A stretch of DNA of 64,000 nt from Thereva unica (lineage: Eukaryota; Arthropoda; Insecta; Diptera; Therevidae): positions 178,884,516 through 178,948,515 of the forward strand of contig OX465281.1 of NCBI GenBank assembly GCA_949987705.1, written 5' to 3'. Within the stretch, counting starts at the first letter, position 1; the number at the start of each line of letters is the position of its first letter. Both the position numbers and the translations under genes were made by a program. Below, one piece after another: positions 1 to 26,119 of the stretch. The notes beneath the pieces are model-generated. The model ran no database searches and was not told the DNA's origin. It saw only the letters and a list, made by a program, of their open reading frames with translations.

Positions 1-223
1 CAGTTTTCGTCAACGTTGAATTGTTTGAAAACAAAAATTTTCACGGTCAAAAGTTTTTAAATTTTTTTTTTCGGACTTGATTTCAAAATATCTAAATTTC
101 TTGCATTTTATTAAATCTCGAACTTTTGCTTAGTAATAAGAAAATGAAATATTTTCGACCGAAATAAAAATTGAAATTGTGGGGTTTTAAGCTGAAAAAA
201 TACATTTATAAAAAAATCGAAAA

Positions 224-14137
<13,914 letters not shown>

Positions 14138-14156
14138 AATGAATCCTTATAAACAA

Positions 14157-14162
14157 AATAAA
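14157..14162 (+). promoter_or_regulatory. Candidate poly(A) signal of the GTPBP1-type gene
   Basis: An AATAAA lies 20 bp after the TAA stop. A second AATAAA overlaps the stop codon at 14133-14138. Either would give a very short 3' UTR. No transcript evidence is available. Confidence 0.45.
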
Positions 14163-15889
14163 ATGCCGTTCAACTTTTAAGCAAAAATATATATTGAATT
14201 ATTCTGTAAATTAGGTTGATTCAGCTTCTCTGAATCGATATATTTCCTAAAACAAGAAGTTTCTCTTATTTCTAGTAAGTTTTTAATATGATATAATCAC
14301 ATCAAGGATAGATACCACGATTTTTTTTTAGCAAAATTGACAAAAAGGAAAGAGTTTTACAAGGAAAAGTTTTTAAAAGTGTGATTGGATTTTAATGATC
14401 ACAGTAAATAAAATTTATTATTACTAAATAATTTTTGAAGCTTAAAATTTCAATTAAAATGAATAAGAATGAGTTTGTGATAAAGAAAAAAATTATCTTA
14501 TATTTTCTCGTATTTTGTTTATTAATTTTTTTATTTTTATTTTTTTTTTGAATCTATTCTATTTAATATAAAAATTTCACATATCTCTTCCTGCGCTGTT
14601 CGCACTTTTGAATGTTGAGTAAGCTTAAAAACGTAGAATTAAAGATTTTTGTCAAGTTTTTACCTTTATGTATTGTTTGTTTTCTCCCCATTTCACGTTT
14701 CAAGAAAAATAATTATATATTAATAGCCAGGAGATTTGTTATTTTTATTCTAATCTATTGTACACGTCAAAAATTTTGAAGTAAATTGTGTTATCTTATC
14801 AGCAATTGTTATTAATTGTTGAACATTTTAATTATTGCACTTACCCATCGGTTGTATTTTCAAAGTTTTCGTTGGAGTTCTGCCGCTATTACTAAGGTCA
14901 ATTTTCGAACTACGAGCGTCAGCATAGAAACTCAGAGTGGAAATGCTAAGTTGAGTTGTGGCTCCTGTATTAAAAGTCGCGATTCGTTTGAAACGTCACT
15001 TTCTTCAACTCAAACGACTTGTATTTGAATTTCAGCATAGGGACCAATAACTTTATTATTATTACAAGGCTCTACAACCGGGATCCGGTCCTGGAATATC
15101 GCAACCAATGTGTCGTTCACTGTAAAATCTATGACAAAATGCCACTCCAAAGCAAATCAACCTCCAAGACCCGAAAATACGCCTTCGCTTGACTGACTTT
15201 TAGTAATTACTTTCAATGGACTCAGCAATCAGCTCTTGTTTCAATTGACAACAGATAATATTTATGTTTAATATTACAAAACATCAAATGAAGAAGTCAG
15301 CAAGCCTTGAGGTTGTCACTTTTGGTGACAAATGGCGAAGAGAGACAAAAATGCTATTATGGTTTTCTAAAAAAGTGACATTTGTCTATTTCAGTAAGTT
15401 AAGGCTTATTAAGGTTGTCACAGATGACGAAACGGCGAATTCAGTGACAATTGTTTTCACTTGATATTTTTCTCTTTTGGTATTTAAAGACGCTAATTTA
15501 TTTGAAAATAAAATTTTTATTTATTTTAAATATGTATTACTTATTTGAAAGTAAAAAATAGTTGTTTTTGTGTAAAAGTAACGATATCATGCTAGATTCC
15601 ATGCTGCAATATCCTTTTATGACAAAAGAGTAAAATATCTAACCACAATAAGGCTGAACAGGAATCTTTCTTCTCACTGAGGCGTCCACAATATGGAAAG
15701 TAACAATGAAAGTGATGTTTCTCATTATGATGAGGGTACCAAGGCAAGAGTGGCCAACCCTTTTTCCAAGTTCCTGCTCTGTCTTCGAAATCTGTGCTCT
15801 CAACTCTATCAGCTTTTTCAATGAGTTACCAGCTGCTCGCCGTTCCTCTTGGGTTATGGATCTCTTTGGAGCAACGTTCCAGAGAATTT
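14163..15889. other. Intergenic stretch without recognisable genes
   Basis: A+T-rich. At 15056-15110 the text GGCTCTACAACCGGG.TCCGGTCCTGG matches the start of the LINE fragment at 49995-50170. At 15300-15470 several TTGTCAC/GTGACA motifs recall the subterminal repeats of the element at 21188-21523. I could not find paired ends. Confidence 0.45.
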
Positions 15890-16094
15890 TGAGCACTATA
15901 ACCATTTTAAATCGAATCTCTTTTACTTTTATATGATAGTACAAGTTTTGAAGAAAATTTCAAGCTCTCGAACATTGCTCTAAAAAATCAAAAAACAAAA
16001 AGTGAGATTTCAAGGAAATTGTTTGATATTTCGCAACAAAAATAACATATTTTTTCAGCTTGTAAAAAGCAATATTTTTACCAAATAGCAATAA

Positions 16095-16960
16095 GGGGTC
16101 ATCCATAAATTACGTAAGGCGATTTTTCGATCTCTTTGGTGAGATGTCGTGAAATTTGGCTCGACCCCCTCCCTCCTAATCTAAAGTGAAATTTTTCCAA
16201 ATTTAATAAATCTAATATTTACACAAAACATACGTATTTACGGGCGTAACCACAAGATAATTATAGATATTTGGGGCTCGGTAGCCTAGGGAGTAAGGCG
16301 TCTGACTACCATTCCAGAGGTCCCGGGTTCGAATCCCGGCACAGCCGCATGGTCCTTCGCCTTTTCCACTTTCCCACCTACATAACTTTCCTTCTTTCTT
16401 CTTCTCTGTTTACATTCCTGATTCCTCCTGTAATAGCCTTCCTTAGTCCTTCCCCGCTCCACCAAAGTGCATGTCATCGGTTGGTTGATGGGATTCAACT
16501 CCTTTCAGGAGGCATAACACTCCAGCGAGTTGCTTCTCGGCGAGGGCCCTTCTTGTAGTCCTATATTCTTAGGGCCTTTTCGCGGGTCAGTGTTTTTTCG
16601 CTCGTAGGCAGTATTCGGCGAGTCGCGAGTTTGACTGGCTGGTGGCAGCTAAACAGTTGAGGTTCTACTATGCTCCTTTCTGGCATTCCCATACAAATTT
16701 TTGTGTAGGATTTAGCCATATCTTAGACCCCTTTTCACACACATGGATGGCAGGCCATGGTCTGAAAGACCTGTAAGTGAATGGGGTTCTGTAGTGGAGA
16801 AACATGTTTTACTTAATTTAACCCAGTTTTTTAAGCACATTTTACACTGTTTCTGGGGGGAGAAAATTACCTGATATTTGCCGAGACCATTGAGATTGGG
16901 TGAGATTCGGCTGGACCTCCTTCCCCCCTTAAACGCCTCACGTAATTAATGGACGACCTC
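16095..16960. mobile_element. MITE with GGGGTCATCCATAAATTACG ends and TAA duplication
   Basis: The left end GGGGTCATCCATAAATTACG and the right end CACGTAATTAATGGACGACC are inverted repeats of about 27 bp, followed by G+C-rich subterminal stretches. TAA flanks both sides (16092-16094 and 16961-16963). It interrupts repeat P. A SINE head at 16273 is embedded in it. The three-base TWA duplication is the PIF/Harbinger signature. No transposase remains. Confidence 0.75.
16273..16560 (+). mobile_element. tRNA-derived SINE, copy 1
   Basis: The head looks like a tRNA gene, with an A-box-like TAGCCTAGGGAG (16282-16293) and a B-box GGTTCGAATCC (16326-16336). A pyrimidine-rich body follows (GGTCCTTCGCCTTTTCC, CCTTCCCCGCTCCACC, GGCATAACACTCCAGC). 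The same head and body occur inverted at about 27740-27996. After TCCAGCGAGTTG(C/T)TTCTC the two copies have unrelated tails, so the 3' end here is uncertain (possibly as far as about 16700). Confidence 0.75.
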
Positions 16961-17310
16961 TAATATAAGCTTGAAACAAAAGTTATTAGCAAATTAAAAA
17001 ACGATATTTTAACGGGTTCTCCCATTATTCTTTATGTTTTGTGCCCTAAACTATAACTCAATATACATCAATCGAAAGATAATTTGAATACCTACAAGTT
17101 TGTAATTTGATTTCGATCCTAGGTCGCGTTTTTCTTTTATTCGCTAAAACGCGTTTTTTCATTTTCCGGGATTTTTTAAGTTAGGCTCGTCATTCCAAAT
17201 TTAAAAAACAAAAACGCCATCTTTTTTAGAGTTTTTTCCCTATATCACCATATTTTTGTTTCCTGTTGGCAATTATTAGATGGATTTGTGTAGATTGATT
17301 GGACCACATT

Positions 17311-18039
17311 GTCACTTTGCTGCAGCACCACTTATCAATATCCTTCATGTGGAGCTGGTATAAATGTTCATGCTCAGACCTGAGTTGATTCCTTGACAGC
17401 GCCCGAACTCTCCTTTATGATATTAACGAAGAACTTTTGCCACCGTGCTTCTTGATCCGTTCGACAGCCATTTTTTATCAAATATTACATCATGAGGAAT
17501 GCAACAATGCTCGGCCCAATTTAGGAATATTTCAGGATCATTAGAAACTTGTGGTGTTATTATTGTCATCATTGTACAGACGTCGCGTAGATCTTTTCTC
17601 GAGTGTTGGCAGTAGGTAGTGCACTGTCCCGAATGGTCTCCTGTGGGCGAGCCGAGTTGTATACAGCCTTATCCTGACATGGAGGCTCTGTCAGAATGGA
17701 CCTTCTCTTTCCTGAGGCTCTTGTACAGGAGCCATGGGTAAGTAACGCTGCTTGTGGGCAGCCGGCTATAGCATTGCATGCAGTGATGCGGACGGCGACC
17801 CTAGGACCTGTGTAGTTTACAATAAAAACAGTAACTGCTTTACTATCACAGATAAATCGTCGAGAGACCAGGCAGTGGTGAAGATACAGATTAGCAGGGG
17901 GCAGCAATAGTATGATTACCAGCATAGCTCAGCATACTTCCCCTACGACTCCAGGGACCCACCACAATCCAAAGAACTCAAGGATATCGTGGATCACTCT
18001 AACAGGAGCGGTCTGCAGATCATCGTAGGATATGATGTG
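17311..18039. other. Unassigned stretch before the Gypsy element
   Basis: The minus-strand frame 17569-17925 (118 codons) is open but matches nothing I know, and codons just outside are closed. At 17340-17560 a minus-strand run with KKHGGK and LRSEHEHLYQLHMKDIDKWC appears in broken frames and may be an old transposon exon. I leave both unnamed. Confidence 0.3.
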
Positions 18040-18545
18040 TGTAGCAGTCGCTACTTGTATATACGTTTTTCGTTGTAATAAGTTTTATTCAAGTATCCAT
18101 TCAGTTTCTGTTCTAATAACTTTAAGTACAGTGTTTTTGGTTACGTCACAATTTGGATTCTCACTACTACTATGAAATACACAAAAAATTGGGAATTTGG
18201 ATTGTCATATCACGTATGTATACACTGTACACAGAATCACACAAATATTGTGATATTAAAAATTATTTTGAATATTTGTAAGAGTATTAGTTAGGAGCTT
18301 ATTCAAAAAGGAAGTCTCCCATAATAAGTTAATAAAAACCGTTATGTAATTATTTAACGTGACATAATAAAAAATATAAAATTTTAAACTATTAAATATA
18401 ATAATAAATAAATATATTAAATAAAAGAATAACATAAAATAAAAATATGTGAAGTAATAGTTTTTATTGGCAATATATGTATATCCCTTATATATTGCTA
18501 TGGAATAAAAGGAAAAACGGCAGAAATTAGTCCGACCCCATTTCA
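18040..18545 (+). repeat. Gypsy 5' LTR
   Basis: Runs from TGTAGCAGTCGCTACTTG to CCCATTTCA, about 506 bp. It matches the 3' LTR at 27309-28259 apart from substitutions, small indels and the SINE inserted there. It has the usual TG...CA limits. Confidence 0.85.
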
Positions 18546-18546
18546 T

Positions 18547-18566
18547 ATTGGTGACCCCGACATTGG
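18547..18566 (+). other. Candidate primer-binding site
   Basis: Just inside the 5' LTR the text TTGGTGACCCCGACATTGG has the form of a tRNA 3'-end complement, as expected for minus-strand priming. I cannot name the tRNA from sequence alone. Confidence 0.5.
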
Positions 18567-18804
18567 AAGAACAAAGAAATTTTTCAAAAAAAGAAAAAAG
18601 AAGAATCAAGAATTTTTATGAAAGAAAATTTTATCAAGAAAGAAGTTATGAAGAAAATTTAAAAATTTTAGGAAGAAAGGAAGAAAAATGAAGAAAGAAA
18701 TCCATTTGATGAAAAATTTAAAGAAGAGGTTCATTTTTATTGAGGAGATCAAGTATTTATTTTAATTAAATATTTTTCTTTAATTTTAAAATTTAAATTG
18801 TACA

Positions 18805-19056
18805 GGGGCCAGTTCGTGTATGTCGAAAACGAAAATTTTTTTTCGTCTCGGGTTCGCGTAAGTCGAAAAAATTGAAAATTTTCGTCCGAAGCCGACGAAA
18901 GGCACTCGAAAGGTCTTGAGTTATCGAGTTTTTGCATTAGGTCACGAACAATTTTCTTTCGACTTACGCGAACGCTAAAATTTTCGTCGCCAAAATTTTT
19001 CGACTTCAATTTTTTTTCGTTCGACTATCGTCGTTCGCCATACACGAACCCGCCCC
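18805..19056. mobile_element. MITE with GGGGCCAGTTCGTGTATG ends in the Gypsy leader
   Basis: The left end GGGGCCAGTTCGTGTATG faces the right end CATACACGAACCCGCCCC. The interior is rich in TCGAAAA/TTTTCGA and GACTTACGCGAAC-type motifs, nearly palindromic overall. Target duplication not resolved. A related partial copy lies at 28793-28912. Confidence 0.65.
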
Positions 19057-19323
19057 AGAATTTCTTACACAAAAGAAAAGAACATTACACTTACATAATT
19101 TAGTAGTGGTGACAATTCAATTTATTTCCTTTTGCAAATATTTTTTTTTTTCAGGAAGTGAAAACTTGAATAAAATTTCGGGAATTTATTTAAGTTTGAA
19201 TGTTAATCGACTCTTTACGCGAACGTCCACGGTTGTTATTTTAAAGTATCGCGAAGTTTTTAACTAAAGTCGAAATTTTATTGAACTTCTTTTTACGTTA
19301 GTTTTATTTTAGTTGTGATTAAT

Positions 19324-20440
19324 ATGAGTGTCCAAGGTGGTGAAAGTGAGAGAATGCACGTTAACACTAGAACTACCAACAGTTGTTGTATACCTATTTC
19401 TACCAAACCGGTCATTTTGACAAAATGTAAAAATTTAACAAATAGGTATATCACATATGTATCTCAGCCGAATAAAGGTGCAAAATCAAAATAATTTATA
19501 ATATTATTAAATACATAAATTTAAGAAAAGTCATAATATTTTTATAAAATATTAAATAAAATTTAAAGGGGAAATCTTATGAAGAATTTATGCAACCGGT
19601 CATTTTGACCGGTCGGTAGTTCTAGTGTTAATAGTGAGAGTATCAGTGCATCTGCTGTAAAGCTACGAACTTTCTGGTCTCCATGCCCAGAAGCATGGTT
19701 TATTTTAACAGAAAGCCAATTTAACTCGAAAGGAATTAGACTGGATGAGACTAAATATGAACATGTCATCCAAGCTCTTCCTTTAGACATCATAATGAAT
19801 ATATTGGATTTCATTCAAAACCCACCACCGGAAAACAAATATGAAGCATTGAAAGCAACATTAATTCAACGATTTACAGAAGTTGGAACAATTATTGTGC
19901 AATTCTGAGATGGGAGATAGAAAACCATCGAAATTTTATAGATCAATGGAAATAATTGCGGGAACATCTTCGAATTTAGGAAAGGATCTGATTAGAAAGC
20001 TTTGGATGCGAAAATTACCACCTGGTATTAACATCGCATTGATGTCCTCTGGCAAACAAAACATCCAAGATATTCTAATGTTAGTCTATAAAATTTTCGA
20101 ATGTTCCAAATTTCAGTATATTTCATCCATCAATGATTGTTCTTTAAATCCTTTTGTAAACCAAAATTGTATTGATGTAAATAACATGATTTCGCTAAGA
20201 AGGTTAATGATTTAGAAGATAAAATCGAAAATTTAACAGATTTAATTAAGAAGCTTACATTTAATAGGAATAATGAATTTCATCATAGGTCAAGGTCTAG
20301 AAGTAGAAGCCGTGATAGATCTTAATACAATAATAATAATAAACCATTTTGTTGGGTTCATTTTAAATTCGGCGACAAAGCTAAAAGATATATAAAACCT
20401 TGCAATTATAATCAAAAAAACTAAATATCCCTTCAGCGTG
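19324..20440 (+). pseudogene. Gypsy gag, broken
   Basis: Starts at ATG 19324. If the TTAA-flanked MITE at 19365-19627 is left out, the frame runs on into a gag-like domain (TFWSPCPEAWFILTESQF; DETKYEHVIQALP), as in Gypsy gag of insects. A frameshift at about 19880 moves the rest to another frame (RKPSKFYRSM; LWMRKLPPGINIAL). A basic Ser/Arg stretch and the family's CWVHFKFGDKA...PC motif follow at about 20290-20410, after an in-frame stop. Non-functional. Confidence 0.75.
19365..19627. mobile_element. piggyBac-type MITE with TTAA duplication
   Basis: 263 bp. Ends are CACTAGAACTACC and GGTAGTTCTAGTG, each preceded or followed by TTAA (19361-19364, 19628-19631). Subterminal ACCGGTCATTTTGAC motifs occur near both ends. 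TTAA targets are the hallmark of piggyBac. Excision would restore the gag reading frame, which supports the boundaries. Confidence 0.85.
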
Positions 20441-20952
20441 TTTTAAAAATAATATTCCAAAAAAATCTAATAGACTTTTTATTTTTGATAAAGAAAATAG
20501 AAGTAGAAGCCGTGATAGATCTTAATACAATAATAATAATAAACCATTTTGTTGGGTTCATTTTAAATTCGGCGACAAAGCTAAAAGATATATAAAACCT
20601 TGCAATTATAATCAAAAAACTAAGGGGCCTATTGTGGATATCGTCAATTTGACGACTTTGAGTCGATGTTAAAATTTCTTTCTGCGAAAGTCGTTTTTTG
20701 TCGAAATTAGTCGATAAAAGCATTATCATGAGTCGATTACGTAATTGTCAAGTCAACGGCAAAAATGTAATCGACTCATATTTATGTTTTAATCGATAAA
20801 AATCGACTTTCTCAGTATGAAATTTTAACGTCGACTCAAAGTCGTCAAATCGACTCGTTCCACAATAGGGCCCTAAATATCCCTTCAGCGTGTTTTAAAA
20901 ATAATATTTCAAAAAAATCTAATAGACTTTTTATTTTTGATAAAGAAAATAA
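20300..20952 (+). repeat. Direct 200-bp tandem duplication inside Gypsy
   Basis: The block starting AAGTAGAAGCCGTGATAGAT at 20301 starts again at 20501, and its end (GATAAAGAAAATA) recurs at about 20950. The second unit alone contains the MITE at 20624-20873, so the duplication came first. It spans the gag/protease junction. Confidence 0.8.
20624..20873. mobile_element. MITE with GGGCCTATTGTGGA ends and TAA duplication
   Basis: 250 bp. Left end GGGGCCTATTGTGGA, right end TCCACAATAGGGCCC, with TAA on both sides (20621-20623, 20874-20876). The first unit of the tandem duplication has a single TAA at the same point, a direct empty-site control. The interior is rich in TCGAC/GTCGA motifs. PIF/Harbinger-like target. 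Confidence 0.85.
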
Positions 20953-21187
20953 ATTTAAATTTTTAATTGATACAGGAGCTGATTTATCAGTTATACCGAA
21001 TACATATTATGGAAAATGTAAGAAAAATCCAAATTTAATTCTTTCTGCGGCTAACGGATCGATCAATCATCCATACTTACGGAACAAAACTTCTTAAGAT
21101 AGACTTTGGATTAAGACGAGATTTAACTTTTCCGTTTATTATGGCAAGCGCCGACAAACCTATCATTGGCGCAGATTTTCTTTCAAG
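20941..21187 (+). pseudogene. Gypsy aspartic protease, interrupted
   Basis: The frame reads ...FLIDTGADLSVIPNTYYG, with the DTGA catalytic loop of retroviral-type proteases, and later IIGADFLS before the insertion at 21188. A frameshift lies between (about 21070). The ADFLS frame resumes directly after the inserted element (21527). Confidence 0.75.
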
Positions 21188-21523
21188 CAGCCTTATTCTC
21201 GTTGTCGAGTGCCGTGACAGATGTCACTTCGACCCTCAATTGGTATTCTCATTGTCAATATAAGTGACATTGGCGACTAGATCGACAAATGTCGAATTCT
21301 AATTGTCACTTGGTGGAAGTGTCAAGTGACAATTTTGTCGATACGTTTGTAGGTATCGACAGTTCGATCTTTAGAAAAATTGAAGCAGAAAAAAGGTAAA
21401 AAACTCTTTTGATTGTATATTCACTTAAAAAATATACAAAATTTAGCATCCAAAAACCAAAACGTACCTTAGCTCTTTTTTTATACAAATTCTTACGTTT
21501 TTTCACAACAAACAAACAGGCTG
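21188..21523. mobile_element. Element with CAGCC ends and AAG duplication
   Basis: 336 bp, flanked by AAG on both sides (21185-21187, 21524-21526). Removing it and one AAG joins ADFLS to RFNLLVDLRNKRIIDG, the expected Gypsy sequence, so the borders are firm. Ends are short (CAGCC/GGCTG). The left half has repeated (A)GTGACA(T), TTGTCACTT and TCGAC motifs. Family unknown. Confidence 0.75.
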
Positions 21524-22611
21524 AAGATTCAATTTGCTGGTTGATCTTAGAAATAAACGAATAATATAGATGGTAATACCGAGTTAAGGGTTAAAGGAAT
21601 CATTCACCCAGGCATTGTTCCTTTGATAGTGAATACAGTCAACCTCCACGCTATGATTTACCTGTACGACATAATGTAGTGCATACTATTGCCACTAAAG
21701 GTCAACTACCATTTTCAAGACCTAGAAGAGTCGACACGAATAAATTCAAGATCGCTAAATTAGAATTCGAGCACATGGTAAAATTAAGCTTATGCAGAAC
21801 ATCTCCATCATCAGTCTCATCAGCACTACACATGGTTCCAAAAAAGGATTCCACTGATTGGCGACCATGCGGAGATTACTCAATAACAATTCCAGACAGG
21901 TACCCGATTCCTCACATTCAAAAATTTACGTTAAATTTGAATGGTTGTACCATATTTTCGAAGATTGATTTAGTGAGAGCTTATCATGACATACCTAAGG
22001 CAGAAGAAGATATCTATAAGACAGCGATAGCTACACCTTTCGGTTTATTCGAATGCCCTTTGGACTTAGAAATGCTGCTCAAACTTTCTAACGATTTATG
22101 GACAGAGTTTTAACTGGTTTGAAATTCGTTTTTGTCTACATTGATGATATTCTGGTTGCAAGCAAAAATAAGCAGGAACACAAGAAACACTTAGAGCAGG
22201 TGTTCGGCCGTTTAGAAGAATACGGAATAAATATTAATCCAGGGAAGTGTCTCTTTGGTGTACATGAAATTGAAATTTTAAGTCACAAAATTACGAAGGA
22301 TGGGATTCTTCCTTCTGAAAGTAGAATTAAATTCATCCAGGATTTTCCTTCACCAACTTCCATTAAACAGGTTCAACAATTCATAGGAATGGTAAATTAC
22401 TTTCACAGATTCATTCCACGATTAGCAGAGTTGTTAAGCCCCATTCATATACATTTAGTTAGGGAGCTTAAGAAACCTAAGAGTTTGGAGAAATTTTAAC
22501 AGGACGGAAGAATGCGAAGACGCGTTCATCAAGGTGAAAAAGGCTTTTATTTCGGCAACTTTATTAGTGCATCCAGCGGAAAATCCTACTTTGAAATTGA
22601 CGGTTGATGCA

Positions 22612-25610
22612 TATTCACGCTATCTATAGGCCACCTAAGTTAAGCATCCCAAAATTTATCGAAGAGCTGGACAATCATATAAAAACAGAAAAAGAACTAA
22701 TTGTCTTAGGCGATACCAATATTAACTTAAAAAACTTAAATGACCATCAAGTTAACAAGTACTTAGAAATAATGGCATCAAAAGGCTTAACCAATGTTAT
22801 TAATCAATCCACTCGAGTTAATATAACGGCAAATACTTCAACAATGATTGATCACATTTTCGTTAGCATTACCAAACAAGATATTGTATCGACCGTTATT
22901 GAAACCGATATTTCTGACCACAACGCGACACTGTACGCCACAAAAAACTGTGTGGAACGACAATTTTTAGAGGAAAGGCATATTAAAATAAGGCAGTACC
23001 AAGTCAACCAACTAATTGAGCAGACGAACTGGCAAAGCTTATGCGAGGAGCCTGACATTGAGCGAATGTACAATGGCCTCGATTCCCAGATCCGATGGGA
23101 GGGAAGTGAGTGAGGATTTGACACTTTGCGATTCTTAAATCCGCAGTCCCGGATTGGTTTAAATCGAAAATTCGGAGTGAAGACTCACGCGATAATGAAA
23201 TATATGATGTCGGATTATCTCAGGCGCATTTGTCGTTCAAATCCGCAGAAAATTTGTTGCGGATCACACTTTTACAGCGCGGAAAATGTCAAAAAGAAAT
23301 TCGGGGTTGCGGATCTGAGAATCGCAAAGTGTCAAATCCGCAACTCACTTCCCTCCTGTCGGATCTGGGAATCGAGGCCAATAATTTTGTAAGAAAAATG
23401 GATGATATATACATACAATCATCAAAAGAAACAAACATAAAAAATCGCAAGCATAAAACATGGATGAAGCCTGACATAGCTAGAATGTGCAAGAGGAAAG
23501 ACGAGCTCTATAGGAAGTGGAAAAACAACCCACTAAACCAAGGCTACGAACGTGCATACAAACGGTATCGAAATATAGTAAATAAAAATATTATGATTGT
23601 AAAAACCAAATACTACAAAGAAAGTTTCACAAATGCCAAACACGATCCGAGGAAAACATGGAGTGTTTTAAATGAACTTCTAGGGTGAAAGAAAAGATCC
23701 ATCGATGAGGTTGTTATTAACAATTTTCCGGCAAGCACTAACCTACCGAACCTGGTAGACAAATTTGCAGAACAATTTTCTAGTCAAGCATCAAAAATAG
23801 AACATAGATGCTGTCATAAAACCTCTAGTCATGAAGGAATGAGTATCGCACAATCAATTTATGTAGAAGAAGCAAGCGAGGAAGAAGTATATAGAATGTT
23901 GTGCTGCTTAAAAACGGACGAGGGACCAGGAGCAGATTACATCAGGCCTATTGACCTTAAGCTAAATGCTTTGCACTTAACTTCAATAGTTAAAACAATA
24001 ATCAATCGAAGTATAAGACAAAGTTGTGTTCCCAGTCTATTAAAAACGTCAATAATCCGACCAGTATTCAAAGGGGGAGTGAAAGATCGCATTGAAAACT
24101 ACAGGCCTATCGCTATATTGCCTGTAGTAGAGAAGTGCCTGGAGTAAATTATAGTACGAAGAATAACAGATTTCATACAAAAGTACAGAATCCTACAACC
24201 AAACCAATATGGATTCCAGAAAAATAAAAGCACTGGGCTACTTTTGGGAGAACTCGGAGAACTGGTAAACGCAGGCCTAAACAAAAACCACCACGTTCTT
24301 GTCATGTTTTTAGACTTTAGCAAGGCTTTCGACACCTTGAGTCACAAGATCATCGAAAGTCTCAACCGGATTGGAATAAGAGGGATCCTAGCAAAGTGGA
24401 TAGAAAATTACCTGTCAGAAAGGACGATAAAGGTAAAAATAAAAAACATACTAAGCGATGGAAAACAGAGTCTGCATGGTGTACCACAAGGTTCAAAGCT
24501 GGGACCGATACTCTTCATTCTGTTCACAAACGAACTTCTGCGATTATTAAAAAGAAGTACAGTCTTTGCATACGCATATGACTTGGCAATTATTGTTAAG
24601 CACAAGACCATTAACATAGCGGCTTCGATAATGCAGGACAAATTCGATAGCGTTTCCAGATGGTGCCACGACCAAGGACTGGTGATAAATGCTGTTAAAA
24701 CTAAACTGATGCACATACGTATGCCCCGCCAACCCGAAGTTCCCGTCAGCATATATCATAAAAATGAAGGCTGCCCAACAACATCGAAAAGTGATCCAAT
24801 TGAAGTAGTCAAGACTATGAAGTATCTAGGAATCATAATTGATGAACACTTCCTATGGCAGGAACATGGTAATAAGATACGGAGGCAGCTTAAATATGCC
24901 GTTTTCGCTATGGTGTACCTCAAAAGATACACTAGCTTTGAGGTGCAGAAGCAAGTGTACCTGTCACTAGCAGAATCCCGTTTAAGATATGGAATATTAG
25001 CATGGGGAAATGCGTCGAAAACACACATCGATAAGATATTACATCTTCAGCATCGATTATTCAAAATAATAAATACTAATCATTCTAATTTAAAGGTCTT
25101 AGATGTTAACGGTATCTCTAAGACGGCACTACTCTTACATTATTATGATGATCGGCGCTTCCAACAAAGAATACGCCATAACCAGAACACTAGAAGACGA
25201 GCTCGAGGACTGCTGGAGATGCCAGAAACTTACAATATCTATGGGAGAAGACATCCAAGCTACGCCTTGCCAGAACTGATGAATGAACTACCAGCAGAAC
25301 TCAAAAAAATTGTTAACTTCAAAAAACGTAAAAAATATATAAAACTCTATTTTCTCAACTTACACTATGTCACTTAATATCAAAACTAGTAATTGCAAAA
25401 TAAGTTAAAGTTCCTAAATTCCTAAAGTCAATGTCGACTGAATTTAAAATGTAATATAATTTGTTTGCAAATAATTTGAAAAAGTTTTGTAACCGAAAAA
25501 TCTCTCTAAAACTATTATAAAATACTTAATCACCTGCAGATAAGCATACGCTTCGCAGGTAACTTAACTATTGTAACGTTTCCTAAGGAAAAAAAAAAAT
25601 AAATAAATAA
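22612..25610 (+). mobile_element. CR1/Jockey-like LINE, 5'-truncated, inserted in Gypsy
   Basis: It starts within an apurinic endonuclease domain (AIYRPPK; GDTNINL; STMIDHIF; SDHN) and continues into a reverse transcriptase (ENYRPIAILPVVEKCLE, stop, NQYGFQKNKST, DFSKAFDTLSH, LHGVPQGSKLGPILFILFTN). It ends in a TAAATAAATAAA tail. The YADD-type catalytic box reads YAYD, so a key Asp is displaced, and there are stops at about 23686 and 24145. A MITE splits the endonuclease/RT linker. Superfamily assignment is from the RT/endonuclease layout; CR1, Daphne and Jockey cannot be separated by eye. Confidence 0.85.
23075..23380. mobile_element. MITE with TGGCCTCGATTCCCAGATCC ends inside the LINE
   Basis: The 5' half and 3' half are inverted for at least 60 bp (GATTCCCAGATCCGA, GGAGGGAAGTGAG, GGATTTGACACTTTGCGATT). 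The outermost GGCC may be part of the element or of a target duplication. It separates the endonuclease frame from the continuing frame ANNFVRKMDDIYIQ. This is the deepest level of a three-level nest. Confidence 0.75.
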
Positions 25611-26119
25611 ACATTGCGATTGGAGCAATGTTAGAACAAATGAACAACAATGAAAGTGAGTCTTTAGCGTTTTATTCCAAGAAATTAAGCAATGCCGAAA
25701 TTAAGTATTCTACATTTGATAGAGAGCTTTTGGCCATGTACTAAAGTATTAAACATTTTAGACATTTTTTGGAAGGTCGTGAAATTACAGTATTCACGGT
25801 CCACAAACCTTTAACATCTGCAATTTGGACCAAAGCGGAGAGGAGTCCAAGCCAAGCAAGACAGTTAGACTATGTTACCCAATTCACCTCCAATATAAGA
25901 TACATCAAAGGAGAATCTAATGTAGTAGCAGATACTTTATCACGAGTAACTATGGAGAATAGCAATTGTGACGCGGTTAGCGAAAAACAAATAGATTTAA
26001 GCATTATCGCAGATGCACAAAAGGATGATATCGAGTTAAAACAGTTGATTGAAAATTCAAATAAGAGTTCGAAATTCATTTTAGTGGAAACAGATGTATG
26101 TACCTTTCTCAGAAAGTAA

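Larger units (their letters stand above)
15890..17310. repeat. Dispersed repeat P, copy 2, interrupted at 16095-16960
   Basis: Matches 1230-1640 and 2128-2320. It is empty at the position where copy 1 carries MITE-B and filled where copy 1 is empty. Confidence 0.7.
21527..26119 (+). pseudogene. Gypsy reverse transcriptase and RNase H, split by a LINE
   Basis: RT motifs appear in order: [20 protein letters not shown] (about 21860), [14 protein letters not shown], a frameshift near 22080, then FVYIDDILVASKN with the YIDD catalytic site (about 22130) and QQFIGMVNYFHRFIP. A stop at about 22497 precedes a degraded link. The LINE occupies 22612-25610. RNase H resumes with IGAMLEQ, FYSKKLSNAEIKYSTFDREL, a stop at about 25741, then FRHFLEGREITVFTVHKPL and YIKGESNVVADTLSR. 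No longer able to make an active enzyme. Confidence 0.85.

Noticed and set aside
15250..15640. Element related to 21188-21523 because of many GTGACA/TTGTCAC motifs
   Set aside because: I could not find matching ends or a duplication; the motif is short enough to recur by chance.
16273..16345. tRNA gene
   Set aside because: The A- and B-box text is present but the arms do not pair as a working tRNA and a 200-bp body follows that recurs at 27740-27996. This is a SINE head.
18256..18609. 117-codon minus-strand frame rich in Phe and Tyr
   Set aside because: It lies across the A+T-rich 5' LTR and leader of the Gypsy element; composition alone keeps it open.
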